64,000 nt of DNA from Glycomyces dulcitolivorans (GCF_003265355.1 NZ_QFRW01000096.1:36088-100087), one strand, 5' to 3'; shown: positions 34,703-42,881, counted from the first letter of the stretch. Notes: a model not told the origin generated them from the sequence alone. Numbers and translations: made by a program.

Positions 34703-36219
34703 GACTCGCGCCCTCCCGCCACGATCGTGTCGACGATGCGTTCGCTCGTCATGTCTGCCTCGGATTCGAGCACGGCGATGAGTTCCCGGTCGCGCAGGAC
34801 CGCGATCCGGTCGGACAGGCGGGTGACCTCGTCGAGTTCGGCGGAGACGAACAGGACGGACATCCCTTCGGCGGAGAGCTCGGCGACGAGCCGCTGGATG
34901 TCGGCCTTCGCGCCGACGTCGATCCCGCGGGTGGGCTCGTCGAGGATGAGGAGCTTCGGCTCGATGAGCATCCAGCGGGCGAGCAGGACCTTCTGCTGGT
35001 TGCCGCCGGAGAGGTTCTTGACGGGCATGTCGGGGTCGGCGGGGCGGATGCCGAGCTTCTCGATGAACTCGGCGACGAGCTTGTCGCGCCTGGCGATCGG
35101 GATCGACCGGGCCCAGCCGCGGGACGCCTGCATCGCGAGGATCATGTTCTCGGCCACCGTCAGGTCCCCTACGAGCCCTTCGGTCTTGCGGTTCTCGGGG
35201 CAGAACGCGATGCCGCGGGCGGCGGCGGTGCGCGGGTTGTGCCCGCCGACCTTCTTCCCCTCGAACTTGAGCGTCCCGGAGTCGGCGCGGTCGGCACCGG
35301 CGATGAGCCGGGCCGTCTCGGTGCGCCCGGACCCCAGGAGCCCGGCGAGGCCGACGACCTCGCCGCGCCGGATCTGGAGGTCGTATGGCGCGATGGACCC
35401 CTTGCGGCCCAAGCCCGTCGCCTCGACCAGCGGCGCCTCGTCCTCGACCTGGTGCTGGGACGCGGCCCGCTCGATCTGCTCCAGGGCCGCGGCCTCGCGG
35501 CCGAGCATGTGCCCGATGAGCTCGTTCTGCGGCAGGTCCTCAGTGGCCCATTCGCCGACGAGCCTCCCGTTGCGCAGGACGGTCATCCGGTCGGAGATCT
35601 CGTAGACCTGGTCGAGGAAGTGGGAGATGAACACCATGGCGGTGCCGTTCCCGGCGAGGCGGCGCATGACCCCGAGGAGCACTTCGACCTCGTCGCGGTC
35701 GAGCGACGACGTGGGCTCGTCGAGGATGAGGACCTTCGCCTCGATGTCGACCGCCCGCGCGATGGCGACGAGCTGCTGCATGGCGATCGAGTACGACGAC
35801 AGGGGCGCGGCCACGTTGAGGTCGATCCCGATGTCGTCGAGGAGCGCCTTCGCGCGGCGGCGCATGGCGCGGAAGTTGATGAACGGCCCGAGGCGCGGTT
35901 CGCGCCCGGCGAGGAGGTTCTCGGCCACCGACAGGTTGTCGGTGAGGTTGACCTCCTGGTAGACCGTGGAGATGCCGGCGGCCTGGGCCGCCTTGGGGCT
36001 GGAGAAGCGCACCGGCTCACCGTCGAGGAGGATCTCGCCGGCGTCGTGGCCGTGCACGCCCGTCAGAACTTTGATCAATGTGGACTTCCCGGCGCCGTTC
36101 TCCCCCATCACGGCGTGGATCTCGCCGGGCCTGAGGGTGAAGTCGACGCCGTCGAGGGCGCGGACGCCGGTGAAGTCCTTCACGATGCCGGTCATGCGGA
36201 CCAGGGCAGCATCGGTCAT
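34699..36219 (-). CDS. ytfR: Sugar ABC ATPase with two nucleotide-binding domains, YtfR-like
   Basis: A 506-residue protein with two fused ATPase domains, as in RbsA/MglA/YtfR. The first has GENGAGKSTLIKVLTGVHG and LILDEPTSSLDRDE. The second has the usual degenerate Walker A GLLGSGRTETARLIAG, with LSGGNQQKVLLARWM and LILDEPTRGIDVG. It drives import together with the two permeases downstream. Confidence 0.94.
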   Translation of the reverse strand: MTDAALVRMTGIVKDFTGVRALDGVDFTLRPGEIHAVMGENGAGKSTLIKVLTGVHGHDAGEILLDGEPVRFSSPKAAQAAGISTVYQEVNLTDNLSVAENLLAGREPRLGPFINFRAMRRRAKALLDDIGIDLNVAAPLSSYSIAMQQLVAIARAVDIEAKVLILDEPTSSLDRDEVEVLLGVMRRLAGNGTAMVFISHFLDQVYEISDRMTVLRNGRLVGEWATEDLPQNELIGHMLGREAAALEQIERAASQHQVEDEAPLVEATGLGRKGSIAPYDLQIRRGEVVGLAGLLGSGRTETARLIAGADRADSGTLKFEGKKVGGHNPRTAAARGIAFCPENRKTEGLVGDLTVAENMILAMQASRGWARSIPIARRDKLVAEFIEKLGIRPADPDMPVKNLSGGNQQKVLLARWMLIEPKLLILDEPTRGIDVGAKADIQRLVAELSAEGMSVLFVSAELDEVTRLSDRIAVLRDRELIAVLESEADMTSERIVDTIVAGGRES

Positions 36220-36241
36220 GGGACCGTCCTTCGTTCGAAGC

Positions 36242-36281
36242 GGCGCCGCCGCCCGGACCGCGAGGTCCGGGCGGTGGCGCC
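36242..36281 (-). other. Intercistronic stem-loop after the binding-protein gene
   Basis: An almost perfect 18-bp stem (GGCGCC, GCCGCCCGGACC and complement) with loop GCGA lies between ytfQ and ytfR with no T-tract. Such structures stabilise or attenuate the transcript so that the binding protein is made in excess over the transporter. Confidence 0.65.
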
Positions 36282-36291
36282 GTCACTGGGG

Positions 36292-37284
36292 CTAGAACTG
36301 GCGGTTGGGGAGCTCGGCCTCGAACTGGGTGGCGTCGAAGACGCCCTCCTCGACCGGGGTGAACTTCTCGACGGACTCGCCGTCGGCCACCTGGACCACG
36401 ACGTCCATCAGCTGCTCGCCGAACACCGGGTTGCACTCCACGATGTAGTTGAGCTTGCCGTCGACGCCCGCCTGGAAGCCGGCCTTGGAGCCGTCGACGA
36501 TGATGATCTGGATGTCGGTGCCGGGCGCGAAACCCGCCTCCTCGATCGCCTGGATCGCGCCGAGGCCCATCTCGTCGTTGTGGGCGTACAGCAGGTCGAT
36601 GCCGTCGAGGCCGTGGGTCGTGATGAACGTTTCCATCACCGACTTGCCCTCTTCGGCCGTGAAGTTCCCCGACTGGGAGTCCACGATCTCGTAGTTCAGG
36701 CCCTCGGCGTCGAGCACCTCGAAGAACCCGGTCTTGCGGTCGTTCGCGGGAGCCGAACCGGTGGTGCCCTGGAGCTCCAGGATGCGGGTGCCGTCGGCGT
36801 CGTCGGCGAACGTCGTCGCCGCCCACTCGCCGGCGCTGCGGCCCTCGGCTACGAAGTCCGAGCCGAGGCGCGTCACGTACAGGTCCTCGTCGGCCGCCTC
36901 GATGCCGCGGTCGGCCAGCACCACCGGGATGCCGGCGTCCGCGGCCTCCTGGAGGACGTCGGTCCAGCCGGTCTCGACCACCGGTGCCAGGACGATGACG
37001 TCGACCTGCTGCGTGATGAAGTTGCGGACCGCCTCGATCTGCTTCTCCTGGTCCTGCTGCGCGTCGACGAACTTGAGCTCGGCGATGCGGTCGTCCGCCG
37101 CGGCGGCGTCCTGGACGGAGGTGGAGTTGGCGGTGCGCCAAGCGGATTCGGCACCGACCTGGGCGAAGCCGACGACCAGGCCGTCGCCGCCGCCGCCGTC
37201 TCCGGAGTCGCTGTCGTCGCCGCATGCGGCCAAGGGGAGGAGGAATACACCGGCGCCGATGCCGGCAAAGGTCCTTCTTTTCAC
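36292..37284 (-). CDS. ytfQ: Sugar-binding lipoprotein, YtfQ-like (galactofuranose type)
   Basis: A 330-residue solute-binding lipoprotein with lipobox LAAC at about residue 20. The mature sequence follows E. coli YtfQ closely: VGFAQVGAESAWRTANS, FVDAQQDQEKQIEAVRNFITQQVDVIVLAPVVETGW (residues about 72-108), ILELQGTTGSAPANDRKTGF and LYAHNDEMGLGAIQAIEEAG. This supports galactofuranose or a related furanose as ligand. The GTG is preceded by GAAAGG. Twin operators lie in the promoter. Confidence 0.92.
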   Translation of the reverse strand: MKRRTFAGIGAGVFLLPLAACGDDSDSGDGGGGDGLVVGFAQVGAESAWRTANSTSVQDAAAADDRIAELKFVDAQQDQEKQIEAVRNFITQQVDVIVLAPVVETGWTDVLQEAADAGIPVVLADRGIEAADEDLYVTRLGSDFVAEGRSAGEWAATTFADDADGTRILELQGTTGSAPANDRKTGFFEVLDAEGLNYEIVDSQSGNFTAEEGKSVMETFITTHGLDGIDLLYAHNDEMGLGAIQAIEEAGFAPGTDIQIIIVDGSKAGFQAGVDGKLNYIVECNPVFGEQLMDVVVQVADGESVEKFTPVEEGVFDATQFEAELPNRQF

Positions 37285-37340
37285 GGGGGTCGCCTTTCAA
37301 GAGCGGTGGTGAGAGGGTTTTCGATATTTGCGCGCATGCA

Positions 37341-37375
37341 TGTTACCGCTCATATCCTTACCCGTGTTATCGCTC
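37341..37375 (-). promoter_or_regulatory. Twin LacI-type operators and promoter of the sugar ABC operon
   Basis: On the minus strand the half-palindromes GAGCGATAACA (37375-37365) and GAGCGGTAACA (37351-37341) repeat at 24-bp spacing and match the AGCGnTAACA core of actinobacterial LacI-family sites. A TTGACG (-35, 37382-37377) with a TAAGGAT -10 region overlaps them, so binding would block transcription. Confidence 0.6.
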
Positions 37376-37378
37376 TCG

Positions 37379-38023
37379 TCAAGCACGGGCACCGCTCCGC
37401 AGCCGTAACGATTTCACAACACGCCGCGAGCGCCCGCTCGGTAACCCCTGCGAGCCCCGCGGCGCCCACAGCACGTCGCCGCCCGGATTCGCCTTGCGCG
37501 CCAACACGAACAGCAGGTCCGAGAGCCGGTTCAGGTACGTCACCGGCACCGCGTGCGTCACGTCCGGCTCGGACTCCAGCAGCGCCCACACCGACCGCTC
37601 GGCCCGCCGCGCCACCGTGCACGCCTGGTGCAGCAGCGCCGCGCCGGGCGTCCCGCCGCGCAGGATGAACGACCGCAGGTTCTCCAGATCGGCGTTGCAC
37701 TCGTCGATCCAGCCCTCCAGACGGGTCACATAGGACTCGTCGATGCGCAGGGGCGGGTATTTCGGACTCTCGGCCACCGGCGTCGACAGGTCGGCGCCGA
37801 CGTCGAACAGGTCGTTCTGGACCGCGAGCAGGATCGCGGTCTCCCGCTCGCCGATCTCGCCCGTCTGGAGCGCGAGCGCCGAGCCGATGACCGCGTTCGC
37901 CTCGTCGACGTCGCCGTAGGCCGCGAGCCGCACATGGGTCTTGGGGACGCGGGTGAAGTCGGCGAGGCCGGTCGTGCCGTCGTCGCCGGTTTTCGTGTAG
38001 ATCCTGGTGAGATTGACCGCCAT
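37379..38023 (-). CDS. pduO: Cob(I)alamin adenosyltransferase, PduO type
   Basis: The enzyme transfers adenosyl from ATP to cobalamin to make coenzyme B12. Its 214 residues start with NLTRIYTKTGDDGTTGLADFTRV (positions 4-26), the ATP-binding motif, and contain LRSFILRGGT, ACTVARRAERSVW and YLNRLSDLLFVLAR. The length is normal with a basic 25-residue tail. An ATG at 38035 with GGAGG 4 bp upstream could be the true start. It corresponds to Rv1314c, which lies near atpC in M. tuberculosis. Confidence 0.95.
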   Translation of the reverse strand: MAVNLTRIYTKTGDDGTTGLADFTRVPKTHVRLAAYGDVDEANAVIGSALALQTGEIGERETAILLAVQNDLFDVGADLSTPVAESPKYPPLRIDESYVTRLEGWIDECNADLENLRSFILRGGTPGAALLHQACTVARRAERSVWALLESEPDVTHAVPVTYLNRLSDLLFVLARKANPGGDVLWAPRGSQGLPSGRSRRVVKSLRLRSGARA

Positions 38024-38040
38024 ACCCCCGACCATATAGC
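38013..38040 (+). promoter_or_regulatory. Predicted promoter of the 3-hydroxybutyryl-CoA dehydrogenase gene
   Basis: TTGACC (-35) and TATAGC (-10) are 16 bp apart. The start site would fall at or next to the ATG at 38049, implying a leaderless mRNA; no Shine-Dalgarno is present. The promoter overlaps the start of the divergent pduO gene. Confidence 0.5.
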
Positions 38041-38048
38041 CTCCCCCC

Positions 38049-38981
38049 ATGACACAAGTCGCGGTAATCGGTTCGGGACTCATGGGTTCCGGGATCGCAC
38101 AGGTCACAAGCCTCGGCGGTTCCGACGTCACGCTGATCGACACGGACGGGGGGGCGCTCGACCGGGCGCTGGCGGCGATCCGCTCCTCCCTCGACCGCTT
38201 CGTCGCCAAGGAGAAGACCACCGCGGAGGCCGCCGATGCGGCCCTCTCGCGGATCGCCACCTCAACGGATCTCAAGGCCGCCGCGGGCGCCGAGATCGCG
38301 GTCGAAGCGGTCTTCGAGCGCCTCCCGGTCAAGCAGGAGGTCTTCCGGCAGCTCTCGGGCATCGTCTCCCCGGAGACCGTGCTCGCCACGAACACCTCGG
38401 CGATCCCGATCACGGAGATCGCCGCGGCCGCCACGCACCCCGAGCGGGTCGTGGGCACCCACTTCTTCTCGCCGGTCCCGATGATGAAGCTGTGCGAGCT
38501 CGTGCGCGGCATCCACACCAGCGACGAGGCCCTCGCTGCGGCCCGCGCCTTCGCCGAGGCCGCCGGGAAGACCTGCGTGGTCGTCAACCGGGACGTCGCG
38601 GGCTTCGCGACCACCCGCCTGATCTGCGCCCTGGTGAACGAGGCGGCCCGGCTCGTGGAGAACGGCGTCATCTCGGCCGAGGACCTCGACACGGCCTGCC
38701 GGCTCGGCTTCGGCCACCCGATGGGCCCGCTCGCGACCGCCGACCTCACCGGCATCGACGTGATCGCGCACGCGACCGAGAACATCTACGAGGACACCGC
38801 GGACCCGCAGTTCTTCCCGCCGGCGCTGCTGCGCCGCCTGGTCGCCGCGGGCGAGATCGGCCGCAAGAGCGGCAAGGGGTTCTTCGACTACGCGGAGTTA
38901 TCCACAGGGCTGTGGATAAGTTCGCCACCAATGTCGCGCGGGCGGGTGCGAGCACCCGCTCGCCGGCGCTGGTCGCGGTGA
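38049..38981 (+). CDS. 3-hydroxybutyryl-CoA dehydrogenase family protein
   Basis: An NAD(P)-dependent dehydrogenase of beta-oxidation or of PHB/butanoyl metabolism. The Rossmann motif VAVIGSGLMGSGIAQ, the catalytic His in GTHFFSPVPMMKL, and GFGHPMGPLATADLTGID are intact. The family ends near GRKSGKGFFDY (about 38893), but here the frame continues for 29 residues of Arg/Pro-rich sequence that is the antisense of the hadB-like gene. The extension begins exactly at the palindrome at 38898. Confidence 0.93.
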   Translation: MTQVAVIGSGLMGSGIAQVTSLGGSDVTLIDTDGGALDRALAAIRSSLDRFVAKEKTTAEAADAALSRIATSTDLKAAAGAEIAVEAVFERLPVKQEVFRQLSGIVSPETVLATNTSAIPITEIAAAATHPERVVGTHFFSPVPMMKLCELVRGIHTSDEALAAARAFAEAAGKTCVVVNRDVAGFATTRLICALVNEAARLVENGVISAEDLDTACRLGFGHPMGPLATADLTGIDVIAHATENIYEDTADPQFFPPALLRRLVAAGEIGRKSGKGFFDYAELSTGLWISSPPMSRGRVRAPARRRWSR

Positions 38982-39327
38982 TCGCGAGTTCGACCGAGCC
39001 GTCCGCGCTCTTGCGGACCTTGCCCTCGACCTCGACCGCGGTGCCGCCCTCGGGTACGACCACGGGCTTGGCGAAGCGGGCGGTGAACTCGGTGAGCCGG
39101 GCGTCGATCCCGGCGTCGGCGACCCATTCGAGGATCGCGCGCGAGACCAGGCCCATCGTGTACATGCCGTGGGCGATCACGTTCGGGAGCCCGGCGGCCT
39201 TGGCGGCGGCCTCGTCGAGGTGGATCGGGTTGTGGTCCCCGGAGGCGTCGGCGTACCGCTGGAGGTCCGCGCGCTCGACGGGGTAGGAGGCCGTGAAGAC
39301 GACGGCCCCGACTTCGAGGTGGTTCAC
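38746..39327 (-). CDS. hadB: MaoC-type dehydratase, HadB-like
   Basis: A hot-dog fold hydratase/dehydratase. The GTG at 39327 overlaps the hadA-like gene by 4 bp and has GGGAG 8 bp before it. The R-hydratase motif YADASGDHNPIHLDEAAAKAAGLPNVIAHGM holds the catalytic Asp and His (about residues 27-57). The normal domain ends at about residue 140 (ATLVANLS); after this the frame continues for about 53 Arg/Pro/Cys-rich residues antisense to the convergent dehydrogenase. In mycobacteria HadAB dehydrates long acyl-ACP in the FAS-II cycle. Confidence 0.9.
   Translation of the reverse strand: MNHLEVGAVVFTASYPVERADLQRYADASGDHNPIHLDEAAAKAAGLPNVIAHGMYTMGLVSRAILEWVADAGIDARLTEFTARFAKPVVVPEGGTAVEVEGKVRKSADGSVELAITATSAGERVLAPARATLVANLSTALWITPRSRRTPCRSCGRSRPRRPGGAAAPAGRTAGPRCPRRCSRSRARSRRCR
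38898..38919. repeat. Perfect palindrome made of two opposed DnaA boxes
   Basis: TTATCCACA (38898-38906) and its exact complement TGTGGATAA (38911-38919) are both perfect consensus DnaA boxes. Extended by one pair (CAG/CTG), they make a 22-bp palindrome with centre GG. It lies inside the overlapping 3' ends of two convergent genes. It could bind DnaA or act as a terminator stem. Confidence 0.8.
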
Positions 39328-39722
39328 TGCGGGTCTCCCGCCACGAACAATGTGGTCCACACCTCGGCGGCCACGCCCTCGCCGTCGTCGACGGCGGTGC
39401 GCAGCGACAGGAGGTCGTTCCCGGCGACGGTCTTGATCGACTCGACGGTGACCGTGCAGGTCACCTCGTCGCCCGCCCGCAGCTCCCGGTGGTACGCGAA
39501 ACGCTGCTCGCGGTGCAGGACGCGGCTCCAGTCGAGCCCGAAATCGGGGTCGTCGATGAGCCGGTCCGCCGCGGGCAGCGTCAGCGAGATCAGGTAGGTA
39601 GGCGGGACCACACCGGTGTCGGGGAGGCCGAGGGCCTCGGCGAAGCGGGTCACCGATTCAGCGGTGACCGCCACCGGTGGGGTGGTCGGCAAGGACCGGC
39701 CTGCATACGAAGCGTTGAGCAT
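39324..39722 (-). CDS. hadA: FAS1-like dehydratase domain protein, HadA-like
   Basis: A 132-residue hot-dog protein that lacks the catalytic HxxD loop, as HadA and HadC do, and should dimerise with the hadB product. Recognisable stretches are AVTAESVTRFAEALG, LHREQRFAYHRELRAGDEVTCTVTVESI and WTTLFVAGD. The ATG at 39722 lies 22 bp after rpmG but has no clear ribosome binding site. The order rpmG-hadA-hadB after two tRNA genes is that of M. tuberculosis Rv0634B-Rv0636. Confidence 0.85.
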   Translation of the reverse strand: MLNASYAGRSLPTTPPVAVTAESVTRFAEALGLPDTGVVPPTYLISLTLPAADRLIDDPDFGLDWSRVLHREQRFAYHRELRAGDEVTCTVTVESIKTVAGNDLLSLRTAVDDGEGVAAEVWTTLFVAGDPQ

Positions 39723-39744
39723 GTACCGAGGGGGCGGGGAAGAC

Positions 39745-39912
39745 TTAGCGGGTCTCTTTGTGGACCTGCGAGGTCTTGCAGCGCGGGCAGTACTTCTTGA
39801 GCTCGAGCCGGTCGGGGTTGTTCCGCCGGTTCTTCTTCGTGATGTAGTTGCGCTCCTTGCACTCCACGCACGCCATGGTGATCTTGGGGCGGACGTCGGT
39901 AGCCTTGGCCAC
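39745..39912 (-). CDS. rpmG: 50S ribosomal protein L33, zinc-binding form
   Basis: A 55-residue ribosomal protein. The GTG at 39912 follows GAGGAAGG with 8-bp spacing. Two CxxC pairs (CVEC and CPRC) make this the zinc-ribbon version. The sequence [25 protein letters not shown] is the family core (about residues 20-44). It lies downstream of tRNA-Met and upstream of the hadAB-like genes. Confidence 0.96.
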   Translation of the reverse strand: MAKATDVRPKITMACVECKERNYITKKNRRNNPDRLELKKYCPRCKTSQVHKETR

Positions 39913-39960
39913 GATGAGTGCCTTCCTCTAGCGGAACCCGCCGGTCGGCGGGCTCTCCCT

Positions 39961-40000
39961 GCAAAACAAAACGGCGACCAGCGTAACGCAGTGGTCGCCG
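39961..40000 (-). terminator. Terminator after tRNA-Met
   Basis: A 9-bp stem (CGGCGACCA/TGGTCGCCG, 39972-40000) is followed on the minus strand by TTTTGTTTTG. It separates the tRNA unit from rpmG. Confidence 0.85.
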
Positions 40001-40011
40001 ATTGCCAAAAG

Positions 40012-40083
40012 TAGCGATGGGCAGGATCGAACTGCCGACACAACGATTATGAGTCGTTTGCTCTACCACTGAGCTACACCGCC
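40012..40083 (-). tRNA. tRNA-Met (anticodon CAU)
   Basis: The minus strand folds into a cloverleaf with acceptor GGCGGTG/CATCGCT, D arm GCTC/GAGC, anticodon stem ACGAC/CGTTG (four or five pairs) and loop TCATAAT, and T arm loop TTCGATC. No CCA is encoded. CAU with a fully paired first acceptor pair (G-T allowed) and this context fits the elongator metT of the thrT-metT-rpmG block. Confidence 0.92.
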
Positions 40084-40158
40084 GTGTGCTCACTGCCGCC
40101 AGATTGGCTCTGGGTGAGCAGTCCGACACCGTTCCGCTTGCGCTTCGAGGTGTCTCCG

Positions 40159-40231
40159 AGCCCCCTTACGGAATCGAACCGTAGACCTTCTCCTTACCAT
40201 GGAGACGCTCTGCCGACTGAGCTAAGGGGGC
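40159..40231 (-). tRNA. tRNA-Thr (anticodon GGU)
   Basis: The minus strand has a perfect acceptor stem GCCCCCT/AGGGGGC, anticodon stem TCTCC/GGAGA with loop ATGGTAA, and T arm loop TTCGATT. No CCA is encoded. It precedes tRNA-Met by about 75 bp. Confidence 0.93.
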
Positions 40232-40328
40232 GTTCGCGAGGCTTCCCTCGCGGCCTTGACAAGAGTACATGACGGCGCCCGCCAGGCCGAACCGGGGCCC
40301 GCGTTGCGGTGCGGGCCACAGGCCCGTC

Positions 40329-42860
40329 TCAGACCACCCGCAGGCGGGTCTGGCCGCGGGTCCAGCCCTGCCCGTCGAGCCACGCGGCGAAGCGGTCGGG
40401 GGGCAGCGGGCGCGAGAAGTAGTACCCCTGCCCGGCCTCGCAGTGGAGCTCGCGGAGCTGCTCGACGGTCTGGTGCGACTCGATGCCCTCGGCGACCACG
40501 TCGATGGCGAAGTGCCTGGCGAGGCCCAGGACGGCCTCCACGATCGCCTTGTCGTCGTCGTCGGTGGCCATGCCCTGGACGAAGCGCAGGTCGATCTTGA
40601 TCTCCTGCACCGGCAGCCGCCGCAGGTACGCGAGCGAGGAGTACCCGGCGCCGAAGTCGTCGACGGACAGGCGCACGCCCATCTCGTGGAGCCGGTCGAG
40701 CGCGGGGGTGAGCCGCGGCTCGCCGGAGACCACGTCGTCCTCGGTGATCTCGAACGTGAGCCGCTCGGGCGGCACGCCGTGCCGGTCCAGGAGCGCCTGG
40801 ACCCGGTCGGGGAACCCGGCGTCGGCGAGCGTGCGCGGCGACAGGTTGACCGACATCGGCAGCGGCCCGTCCTCCCCGGCCCATTCGGCCGAGCGCTTCA
40901 GGGCCTCGTCGAGGACGGTGTCGGTGAGCTGGCCGAGCTGCCCGGTGGACGCGGCGATCGGGATGAACTCCTCGGGCGCGACGGTCCCGTACGTCGGGTG
41001 CGGCCACCGCACGAGCGCCTCGGCGCCGATGACGGCCCCGCCCGCGTCCAGGGCCCGGTCGAGCCGGACCTTCGGCTGGAAATGCACTTCGAGCCGGCCC
41101 CGGTCCAGGGCCCGGCGCAGGTCGGCGGCGAGGCCGATGCGCCGCAGGCTCTCGGATTCGAGCCCCGCGTGGTACAGCTGGACGCCGTCGGCGGCGGTCT
41201 TCGCCTGCCTCGTCGCGCCGTCGGCGCGCTTGAGGAGCTCGTCGGCGTCGGCCGCGAAGTCGGGGTGCGTGACGACCCCCACGGCCGCCGAGAGGCTGAC
41301 GGCGACGCCGCCGACCTCGAACGGCCCCTGGATGCCCGCGCGCAGCCGCCGCGCGGTCTCCACGGCCGCTTCGGTCGACGCGAGCCGCGTCTGGAGGATG
41401 AACTCGTCGGAGTCGATGCGCCCGATGAACGACGCCGCCGGGGCCTGCTCCTTGAGCCGGCGCGCGAACTCGCGCAGCGCGGTGTCGCCGGCCTCGTGTC
41501 CGAGCGCGTCGTTGATCTCGTGGAGCGAGTCCACATCGAACATGAACACGGCCACGACCTCGTTCGCGACGGTGATCGACAGGGCCTCCTGGAGCGCTTC
41601 GAGCGAGCGCCTGCGGCTCGGCAGGCCGGTGAGCGGGTCGTGGTAGGCGTCGTACCGCAGCTGGTCGAGCAGCCGCTCGTTCTGGACGGCGATGCCGACG
41701 CTGGCGGCGATGGTCTCCAGGAGCTGGAGGTCGAGCGGAAGGAAATGGGAGAGCTCACCGCCGATGCGGTCGGCGACCGAAAGGCAGCCGTAGACCTCGT
41801 CGCCGGAACGCAGGGGGACGAGCATCGCGCCGCGCAGCCCGGCGGCTTCGAGTTCGGCGAACTGCTCGGGGCCGCCGTTCTTGGGGCTGAGAAGGACGCC
41901 CTCGCCCGACTCCATGACCTGGCGCTGAAGGTTGTCGGGGATGGGGTCGAGGTCGGTGAGTCCGGCGTCGTCGACCGCGGAGGTGAGCCGGATCTGGGAG
42001 TACCGGCCCGAAGCCGGGACCCACACGGTCGCGGACTCGGCCGACAGGATGTCCCGCAGGCGGCCCAGCATCGCGTCGATGAGCCGCTTGGAGCTGACGG
42101 AGTCGACGACGAGCTGCGTGAAGTCGTTGAGCTCGCGCAGCACCTGCCGCTGGCGGCGCAGCCCCATGTAGCTGCGGGTGAGGTACACGAGGGCGATGAC
42201 GATGAGCCCGATGAGGACGCCGGACCAGATGGTCGCGTCCAGGAGCACGAGGAAGATCACGCCGACGCAGGCGGCGAGGACCGGGCCGACCATGGTGAGC
42301 AGGAACCCGCTCCATGCCTTGACGACGGCGGCCCAGCCGGACAGGAAGTAGAGCATGGCCGACATGAAGACCGTGCTGACCAGTCCCATGAGGAGGATCG
42401 CGGAGACGAGGATGAGCCAGGTCCTCGTCGAGGAGGCCGCGCCGAGGTGCATGTACTGGACGTACAGCGCGGCGACGACGGTGCCCGCAGTGGTGATGCC
42501 GGTGTTGAACGTCGGTTTGAGCAGGCCGATGTCCTCGCGGATGTATCGGCGCCCGAAGAACAGGCCCGCGGCGAGGAACTTGGTGGCCACCACCCAGAAC
42601 GGCGGGAGGTAGAACAGGGCGATGACCATCGGGATGTCGGTCAGGTTGAACGAGATCGCCACGCCGCGGGCGTGGTGCTGGACCAGCAGGCCCTGGCACA
42701 GGAAGAACGCGGCGACGAACAGTACGAGCTGCGTCACCGGGTAGGTCTCGGGAGGGCCGAAGAGGACCAGGCCGAGGATGCCGGTGCCGAGGACGACACC
42801 GGTGGTCACCCTCGCCATGACGCGGTCGAACGCCGCGCGTCGCTCTCCCGTCATCGGCAT
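40329..42860 (-). CDS. Membrane protein with GAF, degenerate GGDEF and active-type EAL domains
   Basis: An 843-residue cyclic-di-GMP protein. Residues 15-235 hold eight or so membrane helices; 250-400 a GAF domain; 405-565 a GGDEF domain whose active site reads IDSDEF instead of GGDEF, so cyclase activity is unlikely; 585-835 an EAL domain. The EAL domain keeps the phosphodiesterase residues: GAEALVRW, SVNLSP, FEITEDD, VDDFGAGYSSLAYL, EIKIDLRF and VVAEGIES. It should therefore degrade c-di-GMP, with the dead GGDEF perhaps sensing GTP. A small repeat-peptide gene lies 21 bp upstream in the same unit. Confidence 0.94.
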   Translation of the reverse strand: MPMTGERRAAFDRVMARVTTGVVLGTGILGLVLFGPPETYPVTQLVLFVAAFFLCQGLLVQHHARGVAISFNLTDIPMVIALFYLPPFWVVATKFLAAGLFFGRRYIREDIGLLKPTFNTGITTAGTVVAALYVQYMHLGAASSTRTWLILVSAILLMGLVSTVFMSAMLYFLSGWAAVVKAWSGFLLTMVGPVLAACVGVIFLVLLDATIWSGVLIGLIVIALVYLTRSYMGLRRQRQVLRELNDFTQLVVDSVSSKRLIDAMLGRLRDILSAESATVWVPASGRYSQIRLTSAVDDAGLTDLDPIPDNLQRQVMESGEGVLLSPKNGGPEQFAELEAAGLRGAMLVPLRSGDEVYGCLSVADRIGGELSHFLPLDLQLLETIAASVGIAVQNERLLDQLRYDAYHDPLTGLPSRRRSLEALQEALSITVANEVVAVFMFDVDSLHEINDALGHEAGDTALREFARRLKEQAPAASFIGRIDSDEFILQTRLASTEAAVETARRLRAGIQGPFEVGGVAVSLSAAVGVVTHPDFAADADELLKRADGATRQAKTAADGVQLYHAGLESESLRRIGLAADLRRALDRGRLEVHFQPKVRLDRALDAGGAVIGAEALVRWPHPTYGTVAPEEFIPIAASTGQLGQLTDTVLDEALKRSAEWAGEDGPLPMSVNLSPRTLADAGFPDRVQALLDRHGVPPERLTFEITEDDVVSGEPRLTPALDRLHEMGVRLSVDDFGAGYSSLAYLRRLPVQEIKIDLRFVQGMATDDDDKAIVEAVLGLARHFAIDVVAEGIESHQTVEQLRELHCEAGQGYYFSRPLPPDRFAAWLDGQGWTRGQTRLRVV

Positions 42861-42881
42861 CTCGGCGACCGCCCTCCGCGG

